Source of the DNA: Amycolatopsis japonica
Lineage (GTDB): Bacteria > Actinomycetota > Actinomycetes > Mycobacteriales > Pseudonocardiaceae
DNA length: 64,000 nucleotides
Direction: 5' to 3'
Assembly: GCF_000732925.1 (NCBI RefSeq)
Contig: NZ_CP008953.1
Location: forward strand, 2,480,001 to 2,544,000
Positions within the stretch are counted from its first letter, which is position 1. Each line of letters opens with the position of its first letter. Position numbers and translations under genes: made by a program. This document shows, one piece after another, positions 43,500-64,000 of this stretch. Under the pieces are notes generated by a model. The model searched no databases. It was given only the letters and a program-made list of their open reading frames with translations, and was not told the DNA's origin.

Positions 43500-45035
43500 G
43501 TGTCCTTGTCCCTCGCGGCCGTCCTCGCCGATTCGGCGGGCAGGCGGCCGGATCACCCCGCGCTCGTGTTCGACGGGGAACCGTTCTCCTACCGGGAACT
43601 CTGGGCCGGGGCGAAGAGGTACGCCTCCGCGCTCCGGGGCCAGGGGGTCGCCGCCGGCGACCGGGTCGTGCTGCTCCTGCCGAACACGCCGGAGTTCCCG
43701 ATGGTCTACTTCGGTGCACTGGCGCTCGGTGCGGTCGTCGTGCCGGTGCACACGTTGCTCGTCGCGGAGGAGATCCACTACATCCTCACCGACTGCGACG
43801 CCCGGGTGCTGATCTGCGGAGCCGCCCTGCTGGAGCAGGGAGGCGAGGCCGCCGGCGCGGCCGGTGTCGAAGTCCTGACGATGCTGGAGGACGTCGACAC
43901 CGGCCGCGTCCGCCTCGACGTCCTCGCCGGGGCCGCGGCCGAGATCGAGCGGTACGAACCGCGCGAACCCTCGGACCTCGCGCTGATCCTCTACACCTCG
44001 GGGACGACCGGCAAACCCAAGGGCGCGATGCTGACCCACCTGAGCATCGTGCTGAACGTGGCCACCACGATGCTGTCGCCGTTCGACTTCCACGCCGACG
44101 ACGTGCTGCTCGGCTGTCTGCCGTTGTTCCACACCTTCGGCCAGATCTGCGGGATGGCGACCTGTTTCCGTGCCGGCGCGACGATGGTGCTGATGTCGCG
44201 GTTCGACGCGCGTGCCGCGCTGGAACTGATGGTGGAACAGAACTGCTCGCTGTTCATGGGCGTGCCGACGATGTACGTCGCGTTGCTGGAGGCAGCCGAG
44301 GACGAGCCGCGGCGGCCCAAACTCGACCGGGCCTTCTCCGGCGGTTCGTCGCTGCCCGTCGCGCTGCTGGAGCGGTTCGAGGCCGTGTTCGACTGCCCGA
44401 TCTACGAGGGGTACGGCCTCACCGAGACCTCTCCCGTGGTGGCCTACAACCAGCGCGCGTGGCCGACCCGCGCGGGCACCGTCGGCAAACCGATCTGGGG
44501 CGTGGACGTGGCCATCGCGCGTGCCGAGACCGAAGACCGGATCGAACTCGTGCCGCCGGGCGAGGTCGGCGAGATCGTCGTCCGGGGGCACAACGTGATG
44601 GCGGGCTACCTGAACCGCCCCGAGGCGACGGCCGCCGCGATCGTGGACGGCTGGTTCCGCAGCGGCGACCTCGGTTTCCTCGACGACGACGGCTATCTGT
44701 CCATTGTGGATCGCAAGAAGGACATGATCCTTCGCGGCGGCTACAACGTGTATCCGCGTGAGATCGAGGAAGTCCTGGCCAGGCATCCCGCGATCGCCCA
44801 GGTCGCGGTCGTCGGCGTGCCGGACGACCGGTACGGCGAGGAGATCTGCGCCGTCGTCGTGGCCGCTTCCGATCGGGAACCCGGGCCGGAACTGGCGGCG
44901 GAGCTTGTGGCGTGGAGCAAGAAGCGCGTCGCGGCCTACAAGTATCCGCGCCGGGTGGAGTTCCTGGACGCGATGCCGCTCGGGCCCAGCGGCAAGATCC
45001 TCAAGCGGGAGCTGGCGGACCGGCTCGGGCGCTGA
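43500..45035 (+). CDS. Acyl-CoA ligase, probable 5-aminolevulinyl-CoA ligase
   Basis: The product is 511 aa from GTG 43500 with GGGGAG five nucleotides upstream. It is a typical long-chain acyl-CoA ligase-like ANL enzyme: LYTSGTTGKPKG, YGLTETSPV, SGDLGFLDDDGYLSIVDRKK, RGGYNVYPREIEEVL and catalytic Lys in LGPSGKILKREL. In C5N loci this member makes ALA-CoA, which cyclises to the aminocyclopentenone. An alternative is activation of the 4-guanidinobutyrate starter, since no other dedicated starter ligase is seen in this window. It is the last gene of the five-gene operon; a 20-bp hairpin follows 24 nt after the stop. Confidence 0.88.
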   Translation: MSLSLAAVLADSAGRRPDHPALVFDGEPFSYRELWAGAKRYASALRGQGVAAGDRVVLLLPNTPEFPMVYFGALALGAVVVPVHTLLVAEEIHYILTDCDARVLICGAALLEQGGEAAGAAGVEVLTMLEDVDTGRVRLDVLAGAAAEIERYEPREPSDLALILYTSGTTGKPKGAMLTHLSIVLNVATTMLSPFDFHADDVLLGCLPLFHTFGQICGMATCFRAGATMVLMSRFDARAALELMVEQNCSLFMGVPTMYVALLEAAEDEPRRPKLDRAFSGGSSLPVALLERFEAVFDCPIYEGYGLTETSPVVAYNQRAWPTRAGTVGKPIWGVDVAIARAETEDRIELVPPGEVGEIVVRGHNVMAGYLNRPEATAAAIVDGWFRSGDLGFLDDDGYLSIVDRKKDMILRGGYNVYPREIEEVLARHPAIAQVAVVGVPDDRYGEEICAVVVAASDREPGPELAAELVAWSKKRVAAYKYPRRVEFLDAMPLGPSGKILKRELADRLGR

Positions 45036-45058
45036 CCTCTGTGCGGCTGTAGTGGGCT

Positions 45059-45101
45059 GAAGGCTCCCTTCGCCGCATGTGATGCGGCGAAGGGAGCCTT
45101 C
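45059..45101. terminator. Perfect 20-bp hairpin ending the sugar/C5N operon
   Basis: 45059-45078 pairs perfectly with 45082-45101 around a 3-nt loop; flanking AGTGGGC and GGCCCAAGT extend the pairing imperfectly. It is the third copy of the GAAGGCTCCCTTC family in this window. Confidence 0.85.
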
Positions 45102-45296
45102 GGCCCAAGTCGGATACGGGACACGCAGACCTGTCCTTGCCCGCCCTGTGCGCGATGGCGCCGGTCGTGAGTGGCGTTTCGGGTTAGAGCGGAAGCGTAT
45201 TTCCCTACCCACGCCTGGGTAGGTGATTGTGACGTGTCTGCGGTCGGGGCGCCGGTCTCAGAGATCGATGGCATCGGAAGCTCGCCGCGGCACGGT

Positions 45297-45505
45297 CGAG
45301 TGTGGAGGATTTGGGACGTCGAGTGTCCCAAATCCTCCACGCTCGAATCACCTGGCCGGCTCTCAAGCGTTGGCGTGTCGGGGGACCGGGTCTCGGAGCT
45401 TGATCAACGGAGGATTGTGGACATTCAACGTCCCCAATCCTCCGTTGATCAAGGTCGCAGCCGAGTGGGGAGGATTTCGGACACTGGACGTCCCAAATCT
45501 TCCCC
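45297..45505. repeat. Array of three related hairpins upstream of PKS1
   Basis: Three inverted repeats share the arm core GGAGGATT...GGAC and all have 7-nt loops: 45297-45317/45325-45345 (21 bp, one wobble), 45399-45422/45430-45453 (24 bp, one mismatch) and 45467-45482/45490-45505 (16 bp, two mismatches). They occupy the 580-bp gap between the C5N operon and PKS1; no coding frame is supported there. They could be tandem terminators or an insulating or mobile extragenic repeat. Confidence 0.75.
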
Positions 45506-45545
45506 GCCCGCCGACCCCTGTCCGCACCCCGCGCACGACGGTGAA

Positions 45546-45572
45546 CAGGGGCACGTAGGGGTGCGAAAGGGG
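45546..45572. promoter_or_regulatory. Triple 10-bp-phased AGGGG repeat before PKS1
   Basis: CAGGGG at 45546, TAGGGG at 45556 and AAAGGGG at 45566 are spaced by exactly 10 bp, ending 44 nt before ATG 45616. It matches the triple before the monooxygenase gene at 31847 and is a candidate site for the cluster activator. Confidence 0.5.
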
Positions 45573-45615
45573 TCCGTTCCCGCACTAGCTTTGGAATCCC
45601 ATCCTCGAACCCGAA

Positions 45616-57150
<11,535 letters not shown>

Positions 57151-57172
57151 CGTGAAACACCCTGGAGCTGCG

Positions 57173-60100
57173 ATGTCCACATCCGAGAACAAGGTCGTCG
57201 AGGCCCTGCGGGCGGCGCTGAAGGAAGCCGACCGCCTGCGCGGGGAGAACCGGCGCCTGACCGGCGAGCCCATCGCGATCATCGGCATGGCCTGCCGTTA
57301 CCCAGGCGGGGTCCGCTCGCCGGAGGAACTGTGGGACCTGGTCGCCGGGGAACGCACGGGCCTCACCGGATTCCCGGCCGACCGCGGCTGGGACCTCGAC
57401 GGACTCTACGACCCCGAGCAGGGCAAACCGGGTAAGAGCTACGTCCGGGAAGGCGGTTTCCTGCACGACGCCGCCCGATTCGACCCGGCGTTCTTCGGGA
57501 TCTCGCCGCGCGAGGCGCTGGCGATGGACCCGCAGCAGCGGTTGCTCCTGGAGATCTCCTGGGAGGCGATCGAACGCGCGGGGATCGCCCCGGATTCCCT
57601 GCGGGGCAGCCGGACCGGCGTGTTCGCGGGGGTCATCCACAACGAGTACTCGGCCATCGCGGGCACGCCGCCCGCGGACCTCGAGCCGTATCTCGGCAAC
57701 GGGAGTTTCGCGAGCATCGCCTCCGGGCGCGTTTCCTACACCTTCGGGCTCGAAGGCCCGGCGGTCACGGTCGACACGGCGTGTTCGTCGTCGCTGGTGG
57801 CGCTGCATCTGGCGGCACAGGCGTTGCGGCAGGGTGAATGTTCGCTCGCGCTGGCGGGCGGGGTGACCGTGATGGCCAACCCGGCGGCGTTCGTGGACTT
57901 CAGCCGTCAGCGCGGGCTCGCGGCGGACGGGCGGATCAAGGCGTTCGCCGAGGCCGCGGACGGCACCGCCTGGGGTGAAGGCGCGGGCATGCTGCTCGTC
58001 GAGCGGCTCTCCGACGCCCGGCGCAACGGGCACCGCGTCCTCGCCGTCGTCCGCGGATCCGCGGTGAACCAGGACGGCGCCTCGAACGGGCTCACCGCGC
58101 CCAACGGTCTTTCCCAGCAACGGGTCATCCGGCAGGCGCTGGCGAACGCGCGGCTCGCACCGTCCGATGTGGACGCCATGGAGGCGCACGGCACGGGCAC
58201 CCGGCTCGGCGACCCGATCGAGGCCCAGGCTTTGCTGGCCACCTACGGCCAGGACCGGAACACCCCGCTCTGGCTCGGTTCGGTGAAGTCGAACATCGGG
58301 CACAGCCAGGCCGCGGCCGGGGTCGCGTCGATCATCAAACTCGTCGAGGCGATGCGGCACGGTGTGCTGCCGAAGACCCTGCATGTCGACACGCCGACGT
58401 CCCATGTGGACTGGTCCGAGGGCGCGGTCACGTTGCTGACCGAAGCCGAGCCGTGGCCGAAGACGGATCGCCCCCGGCGCGCCGCGGTGTCCTCGTTCGG
58501 GATCAGCGGGACCAACGCGCACGTCGTCCTCGAACAGCCCGCCGAGGAAGAAGAACCGCCCTCCACGCTCGCGGGGCCGGTGCCGTTCGTGCTGTCCGGC
58601 AAGACCGAAGCCGCCCTGCGCGAGCAGCTGGCACGCGTGCGGGAGCTCGCGCGGGATTCGGACGTCACCGCGGCGGACCTCGCGTTCTCGCTGGCCACCA
58701 CGCGGACCGCCCTGGAACATCGGGCCGCCGTCGTCGGCACGCTGGACGACTTGCTCACCGCTTCTTTGCTGGAAGGGCGGGCGACGGACGGCGGGACGGC
58801 GTTCCTGTTCGCGGGCCAGGGCAGCCAGCGGCTCGGGATGGGCCGGGAGCTGGCCGAGCGTTTCCCGGTGTTCGCCGAGGCCTTCGACGACGTCTCCTCG
58901 CGATTCGAGCGACCGATCGCGGAGCTGTCCGCCGAGGAGCTGAACCAGACGGCGAACACGCAGTGCGCGTTGTTCGCGTACGAGGTGGCGCTCTTCCGCT
59001 TGGTGGAGAGCTGGGGCATCCGGCCGGACTTCCTGGCGGGGCATTCCGTCGGGGAGATCGCGGCGGCCCACGTCGCGGGTGTGCTGTCGCTCGAAGACGC
59101 GGTGACGTTGGTGTCGGCTCGTGGTCGCCTGATGCAGGCGTTGCCGAGCGGCGGCGCGATGGTGGCTCTTCAGGCGACTGAGGCCGAAGTGACTCCGTTG
59201 CTGACGGAGCGGGTGTCGCTGGCCGCGATCAACGGTCCGGAGTCGGTGGTCGTGTCGGGCGACGAAGACGCTGTCGCCGCGGTGGTTTCCCAGTTCGAGG
59301 GACGCAAGAGCAAGCGCCTCACGGTGAGTCACGCGTTCCACTCCCCGTTGATGGAGCCGATGCTCGACGACTTCCGCGCGGTGGTGGAGGGGCTGGCCTT
59401 CGCCGAGCCGCGGATCTCGATCGTGTCCGGCGGCTTGGCCGAAGTGTCCACTTCGGACTATTGGGTTCGGCACGTCCGTGACGCGGTGCGGTTCCACGAG
59501 TCGGTCGAATTCCTGAAGGCCGAGGGCGTCACGCGGTTCCTGGAGATCGGGCCCGACGCCGTCCTGACCGCCATGGCCAAGGAAAGCGCCGAGGACGCGG
59601 CCGTCCTCCCGGCTTCGCGACGGGATCGCCCCGAGGTGACGACCCTGCTGACGGCGGTCGCCGGACTGCACGTCCATGGGGCCGAGGTCGACTGGGCGCC
59701 GCTGTTCGCCGGTGCCCGGCGCGTCGATCTGCCCACGTATCCGTTCCAGTACGAGCACTTCTGGCTCGAATCCGGTGCCGCTCACCGCGACGTCTCCGCC
59801 GCCGGGCTGGACGCGTCGCCGCACGCCCTGCTCGCCGCCGCCGTCCGGCCGGCGGGCGAGGACGAGATCCTCCTGACGGGCAGGATCTCGCTGAGCACGC
59901 TGCCGTGGCTGGCCGACCACGTCGTCGGCGGAAACGTCCTTCTGCCCGGCACCGCCTTCGCGGAACTCGCGCTCGCGGCCGCCGACGAGGCCGGGTGCGA
60001 AGCCGTCGAGGAACTGAATCTGGAAGCGCCGCTGGTGCTGCCCGAGAAGGGCGGCGTCCAGCTGCAGGTCGCGGTCGGCGCCGCGGACGACCAGGGCAGG

Positions 60101-63100
60101 CGCTCGGTCACCGTGCACGCCCGGCCGGAGGACGACGACGTCTGGGTGCGGCACGCGTCCGGCGTCCTCGGTGCTGCATTGTCCACACAGGACGAGATGA
60201 CCGAGTGGCCGCCCACGGGTGCGGAGCCGGTCGACCTCGAAGACTTCTACCCGAACCTGAGGGCCGAAGGGCTCGGCTACGGTCCCGCCTTCCAGGGGGT
60301 TCGTGCCGTCTGGACCCGCGATGGCGACGTGTTCGCCGAAGTCGAGGTGGACGACACCCCTGGCACCTTCGGGATCCATCCCGCGTTGTTCGACTCCGCG
60401 CTGCACGCCATCGGCGTCGGCGAATCGCGGGGGCTGGAGATCCCCTTCGCCTGGTCGGATCTCCGCCTGCACGCCGACGGCGCGACGGTGCTCCGGGTCC
60501 GTCTCAGCCCTGCGGGTGACGGCGCCGTCTCCGTTTTCGCGACCGATCCCGCCGGAGCTCCGGTGCTGTCGGTCGGCTCGCTCAGCCTGCGGGCTCCGGT
60601 CGCCGCGGCCGCGTCGCTTCCCCGAGACTCGCTGTTCCGCGTCACCTGGACGCCGGTGACGGTGCCCGCCGGGGCAGGGGAGCCGGCCGTGGAGTCCTTT
60701 GTGGACTTCGCGGACGTCCGGCACGCGACGGCGCACGCCTGGGAGATCGCCGTGGAGCCGGGCGAGGATCCCGTGGTGTTCCTGACCAGTGGCGCGTTCA
60801 CCGATCCGGCGCAGGCCGCGGTCTGGGGACTGGTGCGTTCGGCGCGGGAGGAGTACCCCGGCCGGTTCGTGCTCGTCGACGCCGACGACCCCACCACGCT
60901 CTCGGACGGCCTGCTGGCCGGGATCGTGGCCTCCGGCGAGACCGAAGCCGTCGTGCGCGAGGGCGAGGTCCGTGTCCCGCGGCTCACCCCGGTGCGCGGT
61001 GGTGAAACCGGACCGGGCTGGGATCCGGACGGAACGGTCCTGATCACCGGCGGCACCGGTGCGCTCGCCGCCGAACTCGCCCGTCACCTCGTCACGCGAC
61101 GTGGTGTGCGGAACCTGATTCTCGCCGGTCGCCGCGGTTCCGCCGCGGAAGGCGCGAACGAGCTGGCCGCCGAACTGGCGGACCTCGGCGCCCAGGCGCG
61201 TATCGTCGCCTGCGACGTCGCGGACCGCGACCAGCTGACGGCGTTGCTCGACGGCGTTCCGCTCACCGCGGTCGTCCATGCCGCGGGTGTGCTCGACGAC
61301 GGCCTGCTCGCCGACCTGACCCCGGACCGGTTCGAAACCGTGTTCAGGTCCAAAGTGGACGGCGCGCTCCTGCTCGACGAACTGGCCGGCGACGCCCACC
61401 TCGTGTTCTTCTCCTCCGCGGCCGGCGTGCTCGGCAGCGCGGGACAGGCCAACTACGCCGCCGCCAACGCCGCCCTCGACGCGGTGGCCGCGCGCCGCCG
61501 CGAACGCGGACTGCCCGCGACCTCGCTCGCGTGGGGGCTCTGGGAGACCGGCGACGGGATGGCGGGCGCGCTCGCCGGAACCGATCGCGCGCGGATGGCG
61601 GGCTCCGGGCTGCTGCCGCTCCCGGCCGCCGACGCCTTGACCCTCTTCGACTTCGCCGTGGGAGCGGAGGAAGCGCTGTTCGTGCCGATGCGGCTCGACG
61701 TGCCCGCCCTTCGCACGAGTGTTACGGACGTCCCGCTCCTGCGGGCCTTCGCCGGGAAATCCCGGCGAACCGCGTCGGCCGCCCCCGCCGCGCGGGAACT
61801 GCGTGACCGGCTGGCGTCGCTGCCCGCCGAGGAACGAGACCGGGAACTGCTCGCGCTGGTGCGCGGCCAGGTCGCCGACGTGCTCGGCCACCGGGACGCC
61901 GGAGCCGTCGAACCGGCCCGCCCGTTCCGGGAGCTGGGTTTCGACTCGCTGACCGCGGTGGAACTGCGCAACGGTCTCAACGCCGTCTCCGGGCTCCGGC
62001 TGCCCGCGACCGCGGTGTTCGACCACCCCACCCCGAAGGCGCTCGCGGAGTTGCTCGCCGCCGAACTGTTCGGCGCCGCGCCCGACGTTCCGGTCCGGCG
62101 GCCTGCGACCGTGGCCGACGAGCCGATCGCCATCATCGGCATGGCGTGCCGTTACCCCGGCGGGGTCGCCTCACCGGAGGACCTCTGGCGGCTGGTCGCG
62201 GAGGGCCGCGACGGCATCTCGCTCTTCCCGGCCGACCGAGGCTGGGACGTGGACGGCCTCTACGACCCGGACCCCGGCAAGGCGGGGAAGAGCTACGTGC
62301 GCGAGGGCGGATTCCTCCACGAGGCAGGCGATTTCGACGCCGGTTTCTTCGGGATCTCGCCGCGTGAGGCACTGGGCATGGACCCCCAGCAGCGGCTGCT
62401 GCTGGAGGTCTCGTGGGAGGCCTTCGAACGGGCCGGGATCGACCCCGGAACGCTGCGGGGCAGCGACACCGGCGTCTTCGCCGGGCAGATGTACCACGAC
62501 TACCTCACCGGTGCCACGGTCGTTCCCGACGACGTCGAGGGTTACCTCGGCACCGGCAACTCCGGAAGTGTGCTGTCCGGGCGGGTTTCCTACACCTTCG
62601 GCCTCGAAGGCCCGGCCGTCACCGTCGACACCGCATGTTCGTCGTCGCTGGTGGCGCTGCACCTGGCGGCTCAGGCGTTGCGCCGCGGCGAATGCTCGCT
62701 CGCGCTGGCCGGCGGGGTGACCGTGATGGCCACCCCGGAGACGTTCGTCGACTTCAGCCGTCAGCGAGGCTTGGCGCCGGACGGCCGCTCGAAGTCCTTT
62801 TCGGACGGTGCGGACGGCACGTCCTGGTCCGAAGGCGTCGGCATGCTGCTCGTTGAGCGGCTCTCCGACGCCGAGCGCAACGGGCACCGGATCCTGGCCG
62901 TCGTCCGCGGTTCCGCGGTGAACCAGGACGGCGCGTCCAACGGGCTCACCGCGCCGAACGGTCCTTCGCAGCAGCGGGTGATCCGGCGGGCTTTGGCGGA
63001 CGCGCGTCTGGAACCATCCGAAGTGGATGCCGTCGAGGCGCACGGGACCGGCACCACGCTGGGCGACCCGATCGAGGCGCAGGCGTTGCTGGCGACCTAC

Positions 63101-64000
63101 GGTCAGGGCCGGGAGGACGCCGCGCTGTGGCTCGGGTCGATCAAGTCGAACATCGGGCACAGCCAGGCGGCCGCCGGGGTGGCGGGCGTGATCAAGATGG
63201 TCGAGGCGATGCGTCACGGGGTGCTGCCGAAGACGTTGCACGTCACCGAACCGTCGTCCCATGTGGACTGGGCGGCGGGTGCGATCTCCCTGCTGACCGA
63301 GGCGCGGCCCTGGCCGGAGGCCGGACGGCCCCGGCGCGCGGCGGTGTCGTCGTTCGGGATCAGCGGGACCAACGCGCATATCGTCCTGGAGCAGGGGCCC
63401 GCTCCGGTGGAGGCCGCCGAATCCGGTGAGGGACTGGCGCCGTTCGTCCTCTCCGCCGGGAGTGAAGCGGCCCTGCACGACCAAGCGTCGCGGTTGAGGG
63501 ACTTCCTCGCCGAGACACCCGCCGCCTTGACCGACGTCGCGTTCTCGCTGGTGACCACCCGCGCGGCACTGGAGCACCGGGCGGCCGTCGTGGCCGCGGA
63601 CCGCGAAACCCTGCTGGCCGGGCTGGAAAACCTCGCCATCACCGGTCGTGCGACGGAGGGCCGGACGGCTTTCCTGTTCACCGGTCAGGGCAGTCAGCGG
63701 CTCGGGATGGGTCTTGAGCTGACTGAGCGCTTTCCGGTGTTCGCCGAGGCTTATGACGAGGTGTGTTCCCGCTTCGAACAGCCGCTCAGGGACTTGTCGT
63801 CGGATGAGCTGAACCAGACCGCCAATACGCAGTGCGCGTTGTTCGCGCTTGAAGTGGCGTTGTTCCGTTTGGTCGAGAGCTGGGGTGTCCGGCCGGACTT
63901 CCTCGCCGGTCACTCGGTCGGCGAGATCGCGGCCGCCCACGTCGCGGGCGTGCTTTCCCTCGACGATGCCGCCAAGCTGGTGTCGGCACGCGGCCGGTTG
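57173..64000 (+). CDS. PKS2 (partial): module 3 (KS-AT-DH-KR-ACP) and KS-AT start of module 4
   Basis: ATG 57173 has GGAG six nucleotides upstream, 22 nt after the PKS1 stop; 2276 codons are visible and the gene runs off the window. The N-terminus is a short coiled-coil docking helix ([20 protein letters not shown]). Module 3: KS with DTACSSS; AT with GHSVG and HAFHS (malonyl); DH with [13 protein letters not shown] and DSALH; KR with GGTGALAAE and an LDD motif; ACP GFDSL. No ER lies between DH and KR. Module 4: complete KS, then an AT whose GHSVG region is nearly identical to AT3, cut before its specificity motif. Module 3 predicts an unbranched extension and an alkene, as at C20=C21 of ECO-0501. 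Confidence 0.95.
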   Translation, partial: MSTSENKVVEALRAALKEADRLRGENRRLTGEPIAIIGMACRYPGGVRSPEELWDLVAGERTGLTGFPADRGWDLDGLYDPEQGKPGKSYVREGGFLHDAARFDPAFFGISPREALAMDPQQRLLLEISWEAIERAGIAPDSLRGSRTGVFAGVIHNEYSAIAGTPPADLEPYLGNGSFASIASGRVSYTFGLEGPAVTVDTACSSSLVALHLAAQALRQGECSLALAGGVTVMANPAAFVDFSRQRGLAADGRIKAFAEAADGTAWGEGAGMLLVERLSDARRNGHRVLAVVRGSAVNQDGASNGLTAPNGLSQQRVIRQALANARLAPSDVDAMEAHGTGTRLGDPIEAQALLATYGQDRNTPLWLGSVKSNIGHSQAAAGVASIIKLVEAMRHGVLPKTLHVDTPTSHVDWSEGAVTLLTEAEPWPKTDRPRRAAVSSFGISGTNAHVVLEQPAEEEEPPSTLAGPVPFVLSGKTEAALREQLARVRELARDSDVTAADLAFSLATTRTALEHRAAVVGTLDDLLTASLLEGRATDGGTAFLFAGQGSQRLGMGRELAERFPVFAEAFDDVSSRFERPIAELSAEELNQTANTQCALFAYEVALFRLVESWGIRPDFLAGHSVGEIAAAHVAGVLSLEDAVTLVSARGRLMQALPSGGAMVALQATEAEVTPLLTERVSLAAINGPESVVVSGDEDAVAAVVSQFEGRKSKRLTVSHAFHSPLMEPMLDDFRAVVEGLAFAEPRISIVSGGLAEVSTSDYWVRHVRDAVRFHESVEFLKAEGVTRFLEIGPDAVLTAMAKESAEDAAVLPASRRDRPEVTTLLTAVAGLHVHGAEVDWAPLFAGARRVDLPTYPFQYEHFWLESGAAHRDVSAAGLDASPHALLAAAVRPAGEDEILLTGRISLSTLPWLADHVVGGNVLLPGTAFAELALAAADEAGCEAVEELNLEAPLVLPEKGGVQLQVAVGAADDQGRRSVTVHARPEDDDVWVRHASGVLGAALSTQDEMTEWPPTGAEPVDLEDFYPNLRAEGLGYGPAFQGVRAVWTRDGDVFAEVEVDDTPGTFGIHPALFDSALHAIGVGESRGLEIPFAWSDLRLHADGATVLRVRLSPAGDGAVSVFATDPAGAPVLSVGSLSLRAPVAAAASLPRDSLFRVTWTPVTVPAGAGEPAVESFVDFADVRHATAHAWEIAVEPGEDPVVFLTSGAFTDPAQAAVWGLVRSAREEYPGRFVLVDADDPTTLSDGLLAGIVASGETEAVVREGEVRVPRLTPVRGGETGPGWDPDGTVLITGGTGALAAELARHLVTRRGVRNLILAGRRGSAAEGANELAAELADLGAQARIVACDVADRDQLTALLDGVPLTAVVHAAGVLDDGLLADLTPDRFETVFRSKVDGALLLDELAGDAHLVFFSSAAGVLGSAGQANYAAANAALDAVAARRRERGLPATSLAWGLWETGDGMAGALAGTDRARMAGSGLLPLPAADALTLFDFAVGAEEALFVPMRLDVPALRTSVTDVPLLRAFAGKSRRTASAAPAARELRDRLASLPAEERDRELLALVRGQVADVLGHRDAGAVEPARPFRELGFDSLTAVELRNGLNAVSGLRLPATAVFDHPTPKALAELLAAELFGAAPDVPVRRPATVADEPIAIIGMACRYPGGVASPEDLWRLVAEGRDGISLFPADRGWDVDGLYDPDPGKAGKSYVREGGFLHEAGDFDAGFFGISPREALGMDPQQRLLLEVSWEAFERAGIDPGTLRGSDTGVFAGQMYHDYLTGATVVPDDVEGYLGTGNSGSVLSGRVSYTFGLEGPAVTVDTACSSSLVALHLAAQALRRGECSLALAGGVTVMATPETFVDFSRQRGLAPDGRSKSFSDGADGTSWSEGVGMLLVERLSDAERNGHRILAVVRGSAVNQDGASNGLTAPNGPSQQRVIRRALADARLEPSEVDAVEAHGTGTTLGDPIEAQALLATYGQGREDAALWLGSIKSNIGHSQAAAGVAGVIKMVEAMRHGVLPKTLHVTEPSSHVDWAAGAISLLTEARPWPEAGRPRRAAVSSFGISGTNAHIVLEQGPAPVEAAESGEGLAPFVLSAGSEAALHDQASRLRDFLAETPAALTDVAFSLVTTRAALEHRAAVVAADRETLLAGLENLAITGRATEGRTAFLFTGQGSQRLGMGLELTERFPVFAEAYDEVCSRFEQPLRDLSSDELNQTANTQCALFALEVALFRLVESWGVRPDFLAGHSVGEIAAAHVAGVLSLDDAAKLVSARGRL

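Noticed and set aside
45297-45505. CRISPR array
   Set aside because: The three units are inverted repeats of different length with irregular spacing and no unique spacers; no cas genes are nearby.

Overview
The window comes from a high-GC actinomycete, most likely an Amycolatopsis close to A. orientalis. The evidence is the codon bias, the frequent GTG/TTG starts, the NB-ARC/TPR regulators and the gene content. It holds two adjacent specialised-metabolite loci separated by a regulatory block.

Region 1 (1-22.2 kb) is a nonribosomal peptide locus. A divergent pair of paralogous NB-ARC (STAND) regulators lies at the left edge (one truncated), followed by a small secreted Cys protein. A minus-strand operon then reads STAND regulator (21762-19315), NRPS1 (A-PCP-C-A-PCP-C-A-PCP) and NRPS2 (C-A-PCP-C-PCP-TE fused to a 12-TM MFS exporter). 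The last NRPS module has no adenylation domain, the TE elbow carries Cys instead of Ser, and the exporter is part of the synthetase polypeptide. I cannot link it to a known product. An XRE-type HTH protein precedes the operon.

Region 2 (22.3-27.1 kb) is a bridge of secreted and regulatory genes: a secreted beta-gamma-crystallin-like/M23 peptidase, an unknown CxxC protein, an ImmA/IrrE metalloprotease translationally coupled to an MAB_1171c-type membrane protein, and an EspR-like XRE regulator with a clear promoter and operator-like palindrome.

Region 3 (27.2-64 kb, continuing off the right edge) closely matches the expected start of an ECO-0501-type pathway (glucuronylated polyene with an N-methylguanidine tail and a C5N cyclopentenone amide). 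It contains a LAL activator, a guanidinoacetate-methyltransferase-like enzyme, an arginine-monooxygenase-like flavoenzyme, membrane proteins, a convergent two-component pair and a type II thioesterase with Gly at the nucleophile position. An operon then encodes UDP-glucose dehydrogenase, glycosyltransferase, acyl/amide ligase, 5-aminolevulinate synthase and acyl-CoA ligase. Two type I PKSs follow. PKS1 has a bare loading ACP, module 1 (malonyl, KR+DH) and module 2 (methylmalonyl, KR+DH+ER); PKS2 begins with module 3 (malonyl, KR+DH) and is cut in the AT of module 4. This order and reduction pattern matches C25 to C20 of ECO-0501.

Regulatory layer: phased (T/C)AGGGG repeats precede the flavoenzyme, PKS1, UDP-glucose dehydrogenase and methyltransferase genes. 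Paired TTGNTCGA repeats occur upstream of the NRPS operon and near the secreted protein. TTA codons occur in NRPS1 and PKS1. Several families of perfect or near-perfect extragenic hairpins separate transcription units. No tRNA, rRNA, IS element or CRISPR array was seen.
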